The notes: a model not told the origin generated them from the letters alone. 18,701 nt of DNA from an uncultured Olsenella sp. (GCA_947253595.1 CAMXZR010000022.1:1-18701); one strand, 5' to 3'; numbered from the stretch's first letter, positions 7,005-14,373 are shown. A program made the numbers and translations.

Positions 7005-8012
7005 ATGAACGTTCTCGTCTTCGGTACCAAGAGCTACGACAAGTCCTCGTTCAACTCGATCCTCGCCGACTACCCCGAGCTCAAGGTCGACTTCACCGAG
7101 ACCAACCTCACGCCGCTCACCGCGACCCTGGCGCAGGGCTACGAGGCGGTGTGCGCCTTCGTCAACGCCGACATCTCGGCGATGACGCTCGAGGTGCTGC
7201 GCGGCCTGGGGGTCGGCCTGATCCTCATGCGCTGCGCCGGCTTCGATGCCGTCAACGTGGAGTTCGCCAAGTCCCTGGGCATGAAGATCACGCGCGTCCC
7301 CGCCTACTCGCCGGAGGCCATCGCCGAGCATGCCATGGGCCTCGCCCTCACCGCCAACCGGCGCATCCACAAGGGCTACATCCGCGTGCGCGAGAACAAC
7401 TTCTCGCTCGAGGGGCTCGTGGGCGTGACGCTGCACGGCAAGACCGCAGGCATCATTGGAACCGGTCGCATCGGCGCGGCGCTCTGCCGCATCTGCAAGG
7501 GTTTCGGCATGACCGTCCTTGGCTCCGACCTCTATCCCAACCAGAGCCTCGTCGACGACGAGCACATCATCGACGAGTACGTGGACTACGACACGCTGTA
7601 CGCCCGCGCAGACCTCATCTCGCTCCACGCCTTCCTCAACGAGGACAGCTACCACATGATCAACGACGAGAGCATCGCCAAGATGAAGGACGGCGTCATC
7701 TTCGTCAACACGGGTCGCGGTGGCCTGGTCGACTCCAACGCGCTCATCCGCGGAATCAGGTCGGGCAAGATCGGCGCGGCGGGCCTCGACGTCTACGAAG
7801 AGGAGAACGCCAACGTCTACCAGGACCGCGAGGATCAGATCCTGGGCTCCTCCATCACCGCCCGCCTCTGCTCCTTCCCCAACGTGGTCATGACCTCCCA
7901 CCAGGCCTTCTTCACCAAGGAGGCACTGGGTCAGATAGCCGCGGTCACGCTCCAGAACGCCCGCGCCTACGCCAACGGTACCGATTTTGTGGAGCGCAGC
8001 GTCGTTTGCTAG
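7005..8012 (+). CDS. ldhA: D-lactate dehydrogenase (D-2-hydroxyacid dehydrogenase family)
   Basis: This 335-aa cytosolic NAD-dependent enzyme reduces pyruvate to D-lactate, regenerating NAD+ in fermentation. The Rossmann motif is GTGRIG (152-157). The catalytic arginine is R238 in NTGRGGLVD, the glutamate lies in GLDVYEEE (260-267), and the histidine is H299 in TSHQAFFT. The GLDVYEEE context and the length match the D-lactate dehydrogenase branch more closely than glycerate or phosphoglycerate dehydrogenases. Related D-2-hydroxyisocaproate dehydrogenases cannot be excluded. The ATG is preceded by AGAAAGGA at proper spacing. Pyruvate kinase follows 135 bp downstream with its own promoter, so substrate supply and use are neighbours. 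The large open frame on the opposite strand (6873-8015) is a shadow. Confidence 0.88.
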   Translation: MNVLVFGTKSYDKSSFNSILADYPELKVDFTETNLTPLTATLAQGYEAVCAFVNADISAMTLEVLRGLGVGLILMRCAGFDAVNVEFAKSLGMKITRVPAYSPEAIAEHAMGLALTANRRIHKGYIRVRENNFSLEGLVGVTLHGKTAGIIGTGRIGAALCRICKGFGMTVLGSDLYPNQSLVDDEHIIDEYVDYDTLYARADLISLHAFLNEDSYHMINDESIAKMKDGVIFVNTGRGGLVDSNALIRGIRSGKIGAAGLDVYEEENANVYQDREDQILGSSITARLCSFPNVVMTSHQAFFTKEALGQIAAVTLQNARAYANGTDFVERSVVC

Positions 8013-8025
8013 CAAAGTTGCTCAT

Positions 8026-8058
8026 TTGTCAATGACGCATCTGCAGACGTCCTATAAT
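8026..8058 (+). promoter_or_regulatory. Promoter of pyruvate kinase
   Basis: A perfect TATAAT lies at 8053-8058. TTGTCA (8026-8031) is a good -35 sequence but sits 21 bp away, which is too long; AATGAC (8031-8036) fits the spacing better but matches less well. The -10 is convincing. It lies just after the dehydrogenase stop and gives a leader of about 85 bases. Confidence 0.6.
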
Positions 8059-8089
8059 CGTCGGTTGTCAGTTTTGTTGACGCCCAAGC

Positions 8090-8117
8090 CAGGCTGGTCC
8101 CTTTCCGGGCCAGCCTG
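8090..8117 (+). other. Stem-loop in the pyruvate kinase leader
   Basis: CAGGCTGGTCC (8090-8100) pairs with GGGCCAGCCTG (8107-8117) through 10 Watson-Crick pairs and one G-U, with loop CTTTCC. It lies between the -10 and the ribosome site and has no T-run after it, so it is probably a 5' UTR structure rather than a terminator. It could also block read-through from the dehydrogenase gene. Confidence 0.6.
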
Positions 8118-8147
8118 AGTCACATAGGAAGACCGAGAGGAAAGAGC

Positions 8148-9590
8148 ATGTCCGCAAAGAGAACCAAGATCGTCTGCACCATGGGTCCCGCTACCGAGAG
8201 CGACGAGGTGCTGACCGAGCTCATCAAGAACGGCATGAACGTGGCCCGATTCAACTTCAGCCACGGCAGCCACGACTACCACCGCAACAACATCGAGCGC
8301 GTCCGCCGCATCTCGAGCGAGCTGTCCATCCCCGTGGCCATCATGCTCGACACCAAGGGCCCCGAGATCCGCACCGGCCTGCTCAAGGACGGCCAGAAGG
8401 TCACCCTCAGCACCGGCGACGACGTCATCGTAACCACCGACACCTCCATCGAGGGCACGGCCGAGCGCTTCTCGCTCGACTACGCCGAGCTTCCCCACGA
8501 GGTCGAGAAGGGCTCCACCATCCTGATCGACGACGGGCTCATCGGCCTGGAGGTCGACCACGTCGTGGGCGAGGACATGTACTGCAAGGTCACCAACGGC
8601 GGCGAGCTGGGCGAGCACAAGGGTGTCAACGTGCCCAACGTCGAAGTGGGTCTGCCCTCCGTCACCGAGCAGGACCGTGCCGACATCATGTTTGGCTGCG
8701 AGCTGGGCATCGACGCCATCGCCGCCTCCTTCATCCGCAACGCCGGTGCCGTGGAGGAGATTCGTCGGCTCTGCGCCGAGAGCGGCATGCGCAACGTCTA
8801 CATCTTCCCGAAGATCGAGAGCGCCATGGGCGTCAAGAACTTCGACGAAATCCTGGCTGTCTCCGACGGCATCATGGTTGCCCGCGGCGACCTGGGCGTC
8901 GAGATCCCCGCGGCACAGGTGCCCCACGTCCAGAAGACCATCATCCAGAAGTGCAACGACGCCTACAAGCCCGTCATCACCGCAACCCAGATGCTGGACT
9001 CCATGATCCGCAACCCCCGTCCCACCCGCGCCGAGGTCAACGACGTCGCCAACGCGGTCTACGACGGCACCGACTGCGTCATGCTCTCGGGCGAGACCGC
9101 TGCCGGCAAGTACCCCATCGAGGCGGTGAATACCATGGCCTCGATCTGCAAGGAGACCGAGCGCTACCTGCTCGAGCGCCACAACTTCCACGACCGCGGC
9201 GGGCTGCGCAACGTCAACGCCTCCATCGGCCTGGCCGCGGTCGAGATCGCCGACCGCGTCAACGCCAAGTGCATCATCTGCCCCACGCACTCCGGCCGCA
9301 CCGCGCGCCTGATCTCCAACTTCCGTCCCAAGCTGCCGATCTACGCCATGTCGCCCTCGAACCACGCCATCCGCAAGACCTGCTTCCAGTGGGGCGTCCA
9401 CGCCTACAAGACCACCGAGCAGGGATCACTCTCGGCCACCTGCTACAACGCGCTTACCGTGGCCAAGGAGCAGGGGCTGGTCGAGAAGGGCGACCTGGTG
9501 GTCATCACCGCCGGCGACCCCCAGACCTCGCCCTCCCAGGGTGACTACATCACCTCGACCAACATGGCCATGGTGTCCCAGATCCAGTAG
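8148..9590 (+). CDS. pyk: Pyruvate kinase
   Basis: The 480-aa glycolytic enzyme transfers phosphate from phosphoenolpyruvate to ADP. Motifs run in family order: KIVCTMGPATES (7-18), NVARFNFSHG (31-40), LDTKGPEIRTG (67-77), the catalytic lysine K222 in FPKIES, MVARGDLGVE (243-252), ATQMLDSM (279-286) and the MLSGETAAGKYP stretch (312-323). A C-terminal regulatory domain of usual size follows. There is no extra PEP-utiliser domain. The ATG has GAGAGGAAAG upstream. A strong promoter and a structured leader precede it, and a G+C-rich hairpin follows it, so it is a single-gene unit beside the D-lactate dehydrogenase. Confidence 0.97.
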   Translation: MSAKRTKIVCTMGPATESDEVLTELIKNGMNVARFNFSHGSHDYHRNNIERVRRISSELSIPVAIMLDTKGPEIRTGLLKDGQKVTLSTGDDVIVTTDTSIEGTAERFSLDYAELPHEVEKGSTILIDDGLIGLEVDHVVGEDMYCKVTNGGELGEHKGVNVPNVEVGLPSVTEQDRADIMFGCELGIDAIAASFIRNAGAVEEIRRLCAESGMRNVYIFPKIESAMGVKNFDEILAVSDGIMVARGDLGVEIPAAQVPHVQKTIIQKCNDAYKPVITATQMLDSMIRNPRPTRAEVNDVANAVYDGTDCVMLSGETAAGKYPIEAVNTMASICKETERYLLERHNFHDRGGLRNVNASIGLAAVEIADRVNAKCIICPTHSGRTARLISNFRPKLPIYAMSPSNHAIRKTCFQWGVHAYKTTEQGSLSATCYNALTVAKEQGLVEKGDLVVITAGDPQTSPSQGDYITSTNMAMVSQIQ

Positions 9591-9626
9591 AGTCTGCGAC
9601 GAGCTGCACGTCAGATCCGCACGTCA

Positions 9627-9658
9627 GGCGGGGCGGTCCGATTTCGGGCCGCCCCGCC
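9627..9658 (+). terminator. Terminator hairpin after pyruvate kinase
   Basis: GGCGGGGCGGTCC (9627-9639) pairs along its full length with GGGCCGCCCCGCC (9646-9658), one pair being G-U, around loop GATTTC. The stem is very stable and begins 36 bases after the stop codon. The following bases are not T-rich, so it is an atypical intrinsic terminator. Confidence 0.7.
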
Positions 9659-9659
9659 C

Positions 9660-9999
9660 ACTCTGTGTCGCGATGGCAGGCGTCACGACCAGCTGCCCTT
9701 GCCTGAAACCCCGCCCGATGTGCCAACGACAGGCAGATTTGGCGGCATAACCATCCGCATGTTAGGCTTCGGCTCCTGACGCACCGGGACTATGCGCCAA
9801 GGCCGCATGGAAGAACTGGGCCACCGGGTTCGGCTCCCTGCACACCGGGACTATGCGCCGGACCATTCGCACGCGAGGCCTTGAGCCGACGCCTTTCCCC
9901 GCCTAATGCCACATGCAACGCAGCGAGTTCGAGACGTAGGCGCTGCGCATGCGCGAGGTCATCGTGCAGGGGAGCACCCTCGCAAGCAGGATGGACGCC
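9660..9999. other. Intergenic region with a direct repeat and no intact gene
   Basis: No supported gene lies here. A plus-strand frame reading MQRSEFET, a TAG stop, then ALRMREVIVQG begins at 9913 and runs into the antisense of the antitoxin gene. It could be a gene remnant, but I do not recognise it. No RelE- or YafQ-like toxin can be read on the minus strand downstream of the antitoxin. Confidence 0.4.
9768..9859. repeat. 31-bp direct repeat, two copies 61 bp apart
   Basis: Copies at 9768-9798 and 9829-9859 share the core CACCGGGACTATGCGCC and the lead TTCGGCTCC, differing at a few central positions. Both lie in a non-coding gap. A duplication or the remains of a small mobile element would explain them. 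Confidence 0.6.
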
Positions 10000-10221
10000 C
10001 TAAGAAAGCGCCACCGTATCTCCGCGCGCATCGGCGATCCCTCCATCCCCCGCCTTAGGGGCGACTATCTCGAACGGAAACGTACCGGCTCGGTTGAAGG
10101 CCGAGATGAACATTCGAATCGCATTTGACGGCGTGGTCCCAATCTGCTCGGTAGCCTCGAAGAAGCGATCCTTCTCGTCGGGAAGGACCTTGGCCACCAC
10201 GGGCGTCAGCTTTTCCTTCAT
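10000..10221 (-). CDS. RelB/DinJ-family antitoxin, without an adjacent toxin
   Basis: This 73-aa protein fits the RelB/DinJ antitoxin family: an N-terminal ribbon-helix-helix DNA-binding part (LTPVVAKVLPDEKDRFFEATEQIGTTPSNAIRMFIS) and a toxin-binding tail with the typical GTFPFEI segment (46-52). The start is set by GAGGTG five bases before the ATG. Longer upstream frames lack homology. Family members neutralise a RelE- or YafQ-type mRNA interferase and repress their own operon. The expected downstream toxin gene is not readable in any minus-strand frame between 9660 and 9999, so it is an orphan or its toxin has been lost. A palindrome upstream (10287-10306) is a likely operator. Confidence 0.8.
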   Translation of the reverse strand: MKEKLTPVVAKVLPDEKDRFFEATEQIGTTPSNAIRMFISAFNRAGTFPFEIVAPKAGDGGIADARGDTVALS

Positions 10222-10286
10222 ATTCACCTCTACGGGCTGCCTGCTGCTGCGTTTATCTACTTCAGTTGTATTACTTCGTATGCCTA

Positions 10287-10306
10287 AGGTATACCAGATA
10301 ATACCT
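10287..10306 (-). promoter_or_regulatory. Palindromic operator candidate upstream of the RelB-like antitoxin
   Basis: AGGTAT (10287-10292) and ATACCT (10301-10306) form a perfect inverted repeat with an 8-bp spacer. An inner palindrome GGTATACC lies at 10288-10295. The site is AT-rich and lies 66 bases before the antitoxin start, as expected for ribbon-helix-helix autoregulation. A leader of that length is somewhat long for a toxin-antitoxin operon. Confidence 0.45.
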
Positions 10307-10390
10307 ATGGTTCCACCGAGAAAGAACGGCATTTTGCAGGCGGCACCCAAGCGCGCGCAGGAGGGCAAAAGGGCAGCGGTCACGGAAGGA

Positions 10391-10416
10391 GCGGCGGGTC
10401 CGTTGGGACCCGCCGC
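10391..10416 (-). terminator. Terminator hairpin after the methyltransferase gene
   Basis: GCGGCGGGTCC (10391-10401) and GGACCCGCCGC (10406-10416) form a perfect 11-bp stem with a 4-base loop, 42 bases after the methyltransferase stop. On the minus strand it is followed by CTCCTTCCG, which is pyrimidine-rich but not a T-run. Confidence 0.65.
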
Positions 10417-10457
10417 CCTGGCATCGATCGACCTTGTGTCCAGGCCGGGGCTCGCGC

Positions 10458-11171
10458 CTAACGCACGGCCTCCACCGCAATCCATCCCTCGTCGCTCAGA
10501 TGGCAGCGGCAGGAGGAGAACCCCACCCTCAGCGCGAGCTCCTCATATCCCTCGGGCGAGAGGACCGTCAGGTCGTACTTGCGGATGTTGGCCAGGGTGT
10601 CGGGGTCGAGTCCCTTCCGCAGGTACACGTCTGCCACCAGGAGGAAGCGGCCTCCAGGGCGGATGACGCGCGACACCTCGCGCAGGTTGGCCTCGGGGTC
10701 GGGCCAGAAGTAGAAGCTCTCGACTGTGGTCACCACGTCGAAGCTCGCGTCCGCGAAGGGAAGCTCTGCCACCGACGCACAGACGACGTCCATGTCACCT
10801 ACCGCGATGGCCTCGACGTTGGCTAGGCGGGACTGCTCGCACGAGACCTCGGAGTAGTCCAGGCCCGTCACGTGTCCGCGCATGGCGCCGTCGCCCGCCG
10901 CGGCGATGCGTCGTCCCAGGCGGCCCATGGTGGCCCCTCCTCCGCAGCCCACGTCCAGCGCGCGGGTGTCGGGCGCGAAGTCCAGGAAGTCGAGCGCCCA
11001 GTTGGTGAGGCACTCGTGGCTCAGGTTCATGCGCCGTAGCATCTGTGCGCCAAAGCTGCCCTCGGGACGGGCGGGATTGCCCACCTGCGTGACGCGACGC
11101 TCGTGCTCGTCGAGCCCGGCAGCACCGCCTGTCCGCTCGCGCCGGTCGTCCCTGTGGTTCCCGTCTGCCAT
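10458..11171 (-). CDS. Class I SAM-dependent methyltransferase (Methyltransf_11 type)
   Basis: The 237-aa protein has a Rossmann-type methyltransferase core. Motif I is ALDVGCGGGA (71-80), an acidic residue ends strand 2 in VTGLDYS (101-107), motif IV is FDVVTTVESFYFWPD (144-158), and the post-motif region reads VIRPGGRFLLV (169-179). An N-terminal section, VGNPARPEGSFGAQMLRRMN (30-49), precedes the core and is shared with a recurring subfamily annotated only as class I methyltransferase. The substrate cannot be inferred. The ATG at 11171 has GGGAGGC six bases upstream. The gene stands alone, divergent from the glutamine amidotransferase, with a clear terminator hairpin. Confidence 0.85.
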   Translation of the reverse strand: MADGNHRDDRRERTGGAAGLDEHERRVTQVGNPARPEGSFGAQMLRRMNLSHECLTNWALDFLDFAPDTRALDVGCGGGATMGRLGRRIAAAGDGAMRGHVTGLDYSEVSCEQSRLANVEAIAVGDMDVVCASVAELPFADASFDVVTTVESFYFWPDPEANLREVSRVIRPGGRFLLVADVYLRKGLDPDTLANIRKYDLTVLSPEGYEELALRVGFSSCRCHLSDEGWIAVEAVR

Positions 11172-11283
11172 GGAAGCCTCCCACCCCTCTCGCCCTGCTC
11201 CCCAAGGGGGGCGGGCACCGTCACGCCTGTCACGCCCACCCTAGCCAAGCCGCGGCTCGGCGGCAACAGTCTTTCGACTTTGT

Positions 11284-11319
11284 CAATTGCGGACCGCATG
11301 CGCAATTGTGGTCTATGCT
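11284..11319 (+). promoter_or_regulatory. Operator-like palindrome and -10 of the amidotransferase gene
   Basis: CAATTGCG (11284-11291) and CGCAATTG (11301-11308) are perfect inverted arms with a 9-bp spacer. TATGCT (11314-11319) follows as a likely -10, 33 bases before the start codon. The palindrome covers the region where RNA polymerase would bind, so a repressor site is plausible. It could also serve the divergent methyltransferase. Confidence 0.5.
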
Positions 11320-11351
11320 CAATAGGTTGCCAATCGAACGAGGATGCGAGC

Positions 11352-12074
11352 ATGAAGCCAATCATCGGAGTGACCCCCCTCACCAACCCCGACACGGAGG
11401 AGACGGTAATCCGCCCCGGATACTTCGAGGCGCTGGCCACCTGCGGGGCGATTCCGGTCATGCTGCCCTACACCGACGACGACGCAGACATAGGCCAGCT
11501 CCTGGGCCAGGTGGACGGCGTCCTGCTGACCGGTGGCTACGACGTCGATCCCCGGCTGTACGGAGAGGACCCCCTCCCCCAGGTGGATGCGCCCCAGACG
11601 CGGCTTGACGCCCTGCAGATGGCGCTGGTGCCTCGCGCCGTGAACCGCGACCTTCCCATCCTGGGCATCTGCCGCGGCATCCAGATCCTCGACGTCGCAC
11701 TGGGCGGGAACCTGATCCAGGACATTCCCACGCAGCATCCCCAGAGCCACACCCACTTCATGGAGCCGCCCTTCGACGCTCCCTGGCACGACGTGACCAT
11801 AGTCGGAGGGAGCCCCCTCAGCAAGCTGCTCGACGATGCGCAGTCCATGGGCGTCAACAGCAAGCACCACCAGGCACTGCGCGAGCTCGCCCCGGGAGTC
11901 GAGCCCATGGCATGGTCGGACGACGGCCTCGTCGAGGCCGTGTGGATGCCCCGGAAGAGCTACGTGTGGGCGGTCCAGTGGCACCCGGAGCTCATGTTTG
12001 CCAACGACTGGCGCCAGAGGCGACTGGTCGAGAGCTTCGTGGTCGCCGCCCAGGAGCGCGCGTCCGCAAGGTAG
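11352..12074 (+). CDS. Class I glutamine amidotransferase-like hydrolase (PuuD/Peptidase C26 family)
   Basis: The 240-aa protein matches the gamma-glutamyl-gamma-aminobutyrate hydrolase (PuuD) family, which cleaves gamma-glutamyl amides. The nucleophile is C107 in LGICRGIQ, and the other triad members are H211 and E213 in QWHPE. The oxyanion strand is LLTGGYDVDP (58-67), and NSKHHQA (169-175) is a family landmark. The ATG has GAGG shortly upstream and begins the typical MKPIIGVTP; the longer upstream frame is non-coding. No polyamine genes are visible nearby, so putrescine use is not supported by context. Some members act on other gamma-glutamyl substrates. A promoter with an operator-like palindrome precedes it, so it is probably an independently regulated single gene. 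Confidence 0.88.
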   Translation: MKPIIGVTPLTNPDTEETVIRPGYFEALATCGAIPVMLPYTDDDADIGQLLGQVDGVLLTGGYDVDPRLYGEDPLPQVDAPQTRLDALQMALVPRAVNRDLPILGICRGIQILDVALGGNLIQDIPTQHPQSHTHFMEPPFDAPWHDVTIVGGSPLSKLLDDAQSMGVNSKHHQALRELAPGVEPMAWSDDGLVEAVWMPRKSYVWAVQWHPELMFANDWRQRRLVESFVVAAQERASAR

Positions 12075-12119
12075 CGCACGAGACGCGGCCGACCCCTGGG
12101 TCACCCGAGACGTGCCATG

Positions 12120-12338
12120 CTACGCCCAGTCGAAGTTCTCCCTACCTGCACCCAGCTCGAAGTGATGCTTCACGATGCCCAGGTCGACGCCAGAGAGCAC
12201 GCCGGGCACATAGGTCGCACGCACCGTGCGGCCCGAACCTTCCAGCGTGAACGCCTGGCGGTTGATGGCAGTGGGGGCGAGCAGGGCAGCCTCGACGCCC
12301 GCCCTGAACCACTCGGGCTCCTTGCCTGCGTATGAGCT
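12120..12338 (-). pseudogene. 3' remnant of a nitroreductase-family gene
   Basis: The last 72 codons of a minus-strand frame read like the C-terminus of a nitroreductase-family flavoprotein: WFRAGVEAALLAPTAINRQ, then GVDLGIVKHHFELGAG and ENFDWA before the stop. The frame stays open to 12488, but the upstream residues are not protein-like and carry no flavin-binding N-terminal half. The fragment has no ribosome site. I read it as a 5'-deleted pseudogene. The 12339-12555 stretch upstream shows no gene. It is converging with the amidotransferase, 45 bp away. An intact nitroreductase lies at 13861-14373, but its sequence is of a different subtype. Confidence 0.65.
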
Positions 12339-12555
12339 CACCTGGCTAGCACGCTTTGAGCGGTGGGTCCTCCCCTGCTCGAGTGCCATCCCTTTCGTTC
12401 GCGTTGGGGCAAGCGTAGCACGCGCAGGCGCCCGGCAATCGCTTGGCCACCGGGCTTCCGCGTGCATCGCGCTCATGTCGGGACCCAACGCCTGGTACCC
12501 GCTCTCGGACGCTGCTGCCGGGCACCACTATAGGTCGCCGGCCATCGGGCGGCGC

Positions 12556-13563
12556 CTAGAGAAGACGCACCCCGTGCTCCTCGCAGGCGCGCACCATGTC
12601 CTCGGGCCAGATGCTGGCCTGCACCTCCCCCACGTGGACGCGGCCGAGGAGCAGCATGCACAGACGGGACTGGCCTATGCCACCTCCAATGGTGAACGGC
12701 AGCTCGTCCGCCAGCACCGCGCGATGGTACGGCAGCTCGGCGCGCTCGAAACAGCCCGCCTTCCCGAGCTGGGAGCGCAGCGCGGCGGCGTCCACGCGGA
12801 TGCCCATGCTCGAGATCTCCAGCGCCCGCTGCAGGGGCTCGTACCAGAAGAGGATGTCGCCGTTGAGCTGCCAGTCGTCGTAGTCCGGCGCGCGACCGTC
12901 GTGCGGCTCGCCGTTTGAGAGCCTGTCTCCGACGCGCATGAGGAACACGCAGCCCAGCTCGCGCGTGATGGCGTCTTCGCGCTCCCTCGGGCTGAGGTCG
13001 GGATACCTCTGCAGAAGCTCCTCGCTGTCCACGAAGTGCATGGTGTCGGGCAGGCGGTAGAAGGCGTCCGGGTACTTGTACCAGACCTCGTGCTGCATGT
13101 GCTTGATGATGCGGAAGACCTCGGCGGCGGTGGAACGCAGGGTGTCCTCGTTGCGCTGCTCGCGCGAGATGACGCGCTCCCAGTCCCACTGGTCCACGTA
13201 GCAGGAGTGCAGGTTGTCCAGCTCCTCGTCGCGACGGATGGCGTTCATGTTGGTGTAGATGCCCTCTCCTGGCTGGAAGCCGTACCTATGCAGCGCCAGG
13301 CGCTTCCACTTGGCCAGGGAATGCACGACCTCCACGGTCTCTTCCGGCTTCCAGGGCACATCGAAGCTGACGGGGCGCTCGACGCCGTTGAGGTTGTCGT
13401 TGAGGCCGGAGCCCTTCTCCACAAAGAGCGGGGCCGAGACGCGCGTGAGATTCATCTCGCGGCCCATCTCGCGCTGGAAGGTGTCGCGGATGTACTTGAT
13501 GGCGTCCTCGGTCTGGCGGACGCTCATCTTGGGGTCGTACTGCTCGGGTAGGTAGAGAGACAT
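12556..13563 (-). CDS. asnA: Aspartate-ammonia ligase (ammonia-dependent asparagine synthetase)
   Basis: The 335-aa enzyme makes asparagine from aspartate, ammonia and ATP, and is related to class II aspartyl/asparaginyl-tRNA synthetases. Recognisable stretches are RVSAPLFVEKGSGLNDNLNG (41-60), YTNMNAIRRDEELDNLHSCY (103-122), RAPDYDDW (224-231), LNGDILFWY (233-241) and the class II motif 3 GGGIGQSR (293-300). Length agrees with the family's roughly 330 aa. I placed the start at the ATG giving MSLYLPEQYDPKMSV, with GAGGAG eight bases upstream; the frame's extra 56 codons are not conserved. It appears to be a single-gene unit with a leader of about 100 bases. Confidence 0.97.
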   Translation of the reverse strand: MSLYLPEQYDPKMSVRQTEDAIKYIRDTFQREMGREMNLTRVSAPLFVEKGSGLNDNLNGVERPVSFDVPWKPEETVEVVHSLAKWKRLALHRYGFQPGEGIYTNMNAIRRDEELDNLHSCYVDQWDWERVISREQRNEDTLRSTAAEVFRIIKHMQHEVWYKYPDAFYRLPDTMHFVDSEELLQRYPDLSPREREDAITRELGCVFLMRVGDRLSNGEPHDGRAPDYDDWQLNGDILFWYEPLQRALEISSMGIRVDAAALRSQLGKAGCFERAELPYHRAVLADELPFTIGGGIGQSRLCMLLLGRVHVGEVQASIWPEDMVRACEEHGVRLL

Positions 13564-13722
13564 GTCTTGCGCTCCTCGGCGGTCAGCTTGTCGTTTGGCC
13601 TGGCATTCGCACACATGGCATTGTGCTCGCAGCGGAGCCGTCGGGGCAAGCTCGTGGCCGGGGTGCAACACGCTGATAATACGGCGGAGAGGGCGAAGTC
13701 CTCGTCGTACCCGGCGCACCCC
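13564..13722 (-). promoter_or_regulatory. asnA promoter candidate and possible structured leader
   Basis: On the minus strand TATTAT (13676-13681) is a possible -10, though the matching -35 is poor. GGGGTGC (13660-13666, plus strand) is complementary to GCACCCC (13716-13722), giving a 7-bp long-range pairing that would enclose the -10. Further upstream GCGGACT and AGTCCGC (within 13765-13795) also pair. I looked for the T-box antiterminator TGGNACCGCG and did not find it. The 297-bp gap holds no gene. Confidence 0.3.
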
Positions 13723-13837
13723 TGAAGCCATGGCGCTTGTAAGTTTTCCCGTAGCGCAGAACGGCCGCGGACTCCTGGCCTTCGAAGTCCGCAGCCGATT
13801 ATCGATTGTCCCTTCAAGCGATGTACACCAAGAGACA

Positions 13838-13854
13838 GGCCTGCTTCCTAGGCC
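13838..13854 (-). terminator. Possible weak terminator after the nitroreductase gene
   Basis: GGCCT (13838-13842) and AGGCC (13850-13854) form a 5-bp stem with a 7-base loop just beyond the stop. On the minus strand TGTCTCTT follows. The stem is short, so this is tentative. Confidence 0.3.
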
Positions 13855-13860
13855 ACGCCC

Positions 13861-14373
13861 CTACAGGTATGTGACCGTCTCCAGAAGCTCCTTGCGGCTG
13901 GTGTGGTTCGCCAGGGGACCTGTGCCCTCGGCGGCGTAGCCCAGGTCGAGGACCATGACGGCCTCCTCGCCCTCGGGAAGCCCGAGGACCTCGGCCGCCT
14001 TCTGGGGGTCGAAGAAGTTGACCCAGCAGCTGTCGAGCCCGGCGTCGGTCGCGGCGAGCATCATGTGGGTCGCGACGATGGCCGCGTCCTCCTCGGCAGA
14101 GTTCCTCGACCCGCCGGGGTAGGTGAACGCGACGGAGGGGTTGCTGGTCACGACGAGGGCAACGGGCGCGCCGTAGCGGCAGGGCGTGAACTCGTCGACC
14201 TTCTGCAGGGCCTCCGGCGTGCGAGCGACGTAGACGTGGTGCTCCTGCGTGTTCTTTGCGGTGGGCGCAAGGCGCCCCGCCTCCAGGACCGCCTGCAGCT
14301 GCTCGTCGCTGACGGGCGTCTCGGCATACCTCTTGCACGAGTACCTGCTGGCGATGACCTCGCGATATTCCAT
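13861..14373 (-). CDS. Nitroreductase-family FMN oxidoreductase
   Basis: The 170-aa protein belongs to the small nitroreductase fold, FMN-dependent and normally a homodimer. The N-terminal phosphate-binding motif is SRYSCKRY (9-16), followed by AGRLAPTAKNTQ (32-43). GLDSCWVNFFDP (112-123) and VLDLGYAAEG (141-150) match the usual central and late blocks. The substrate is not predictable; members reduce nitro compounds, quinones or flavins. The ATG at 14373 has GAGAGGA seven bases upstream; the nine extra residues of the longer frame are not conserved. It stands alone between asnA and the ABC-F gene, each with its own leader. Confidence 0.9.
   Translation of the reverse strand: MEYREVIASRYSCKRYAETPVSDEQLQAVLEAGRLAPTAKNTQEHHVYVARTPEALQKVDEFTPCRYGAPVALVVTSNPSVAFTYPGGSRNSAEEDAAIVATHMMLAATDAGLDSCWVNFFDPQKAAEVLGLPEGEEAVMVLDLGYAAEGTGPLANHTSRKELLETVTYL

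Noticed and set aside
6873..9401. Long minus-strand open frames opposite ldhA and pyk
   Set aside because: Shadow frames of two highly conserved enzymes; the composition is typical of reverse-strand reading of high-GC genes.
9913..10040. Plus-strand remnant reading MQRSEFET-stop-ALRMREVIVQG
   Set aside because: Too short, interrupted by a stop, overlaps the antitoxin antisense, and matches nothing I recognise.
13564..13860. T-box riboswitch before asnA
   Set aside because: No TGGNACCGCG antiterminator sequence or terminator with T-run is present.
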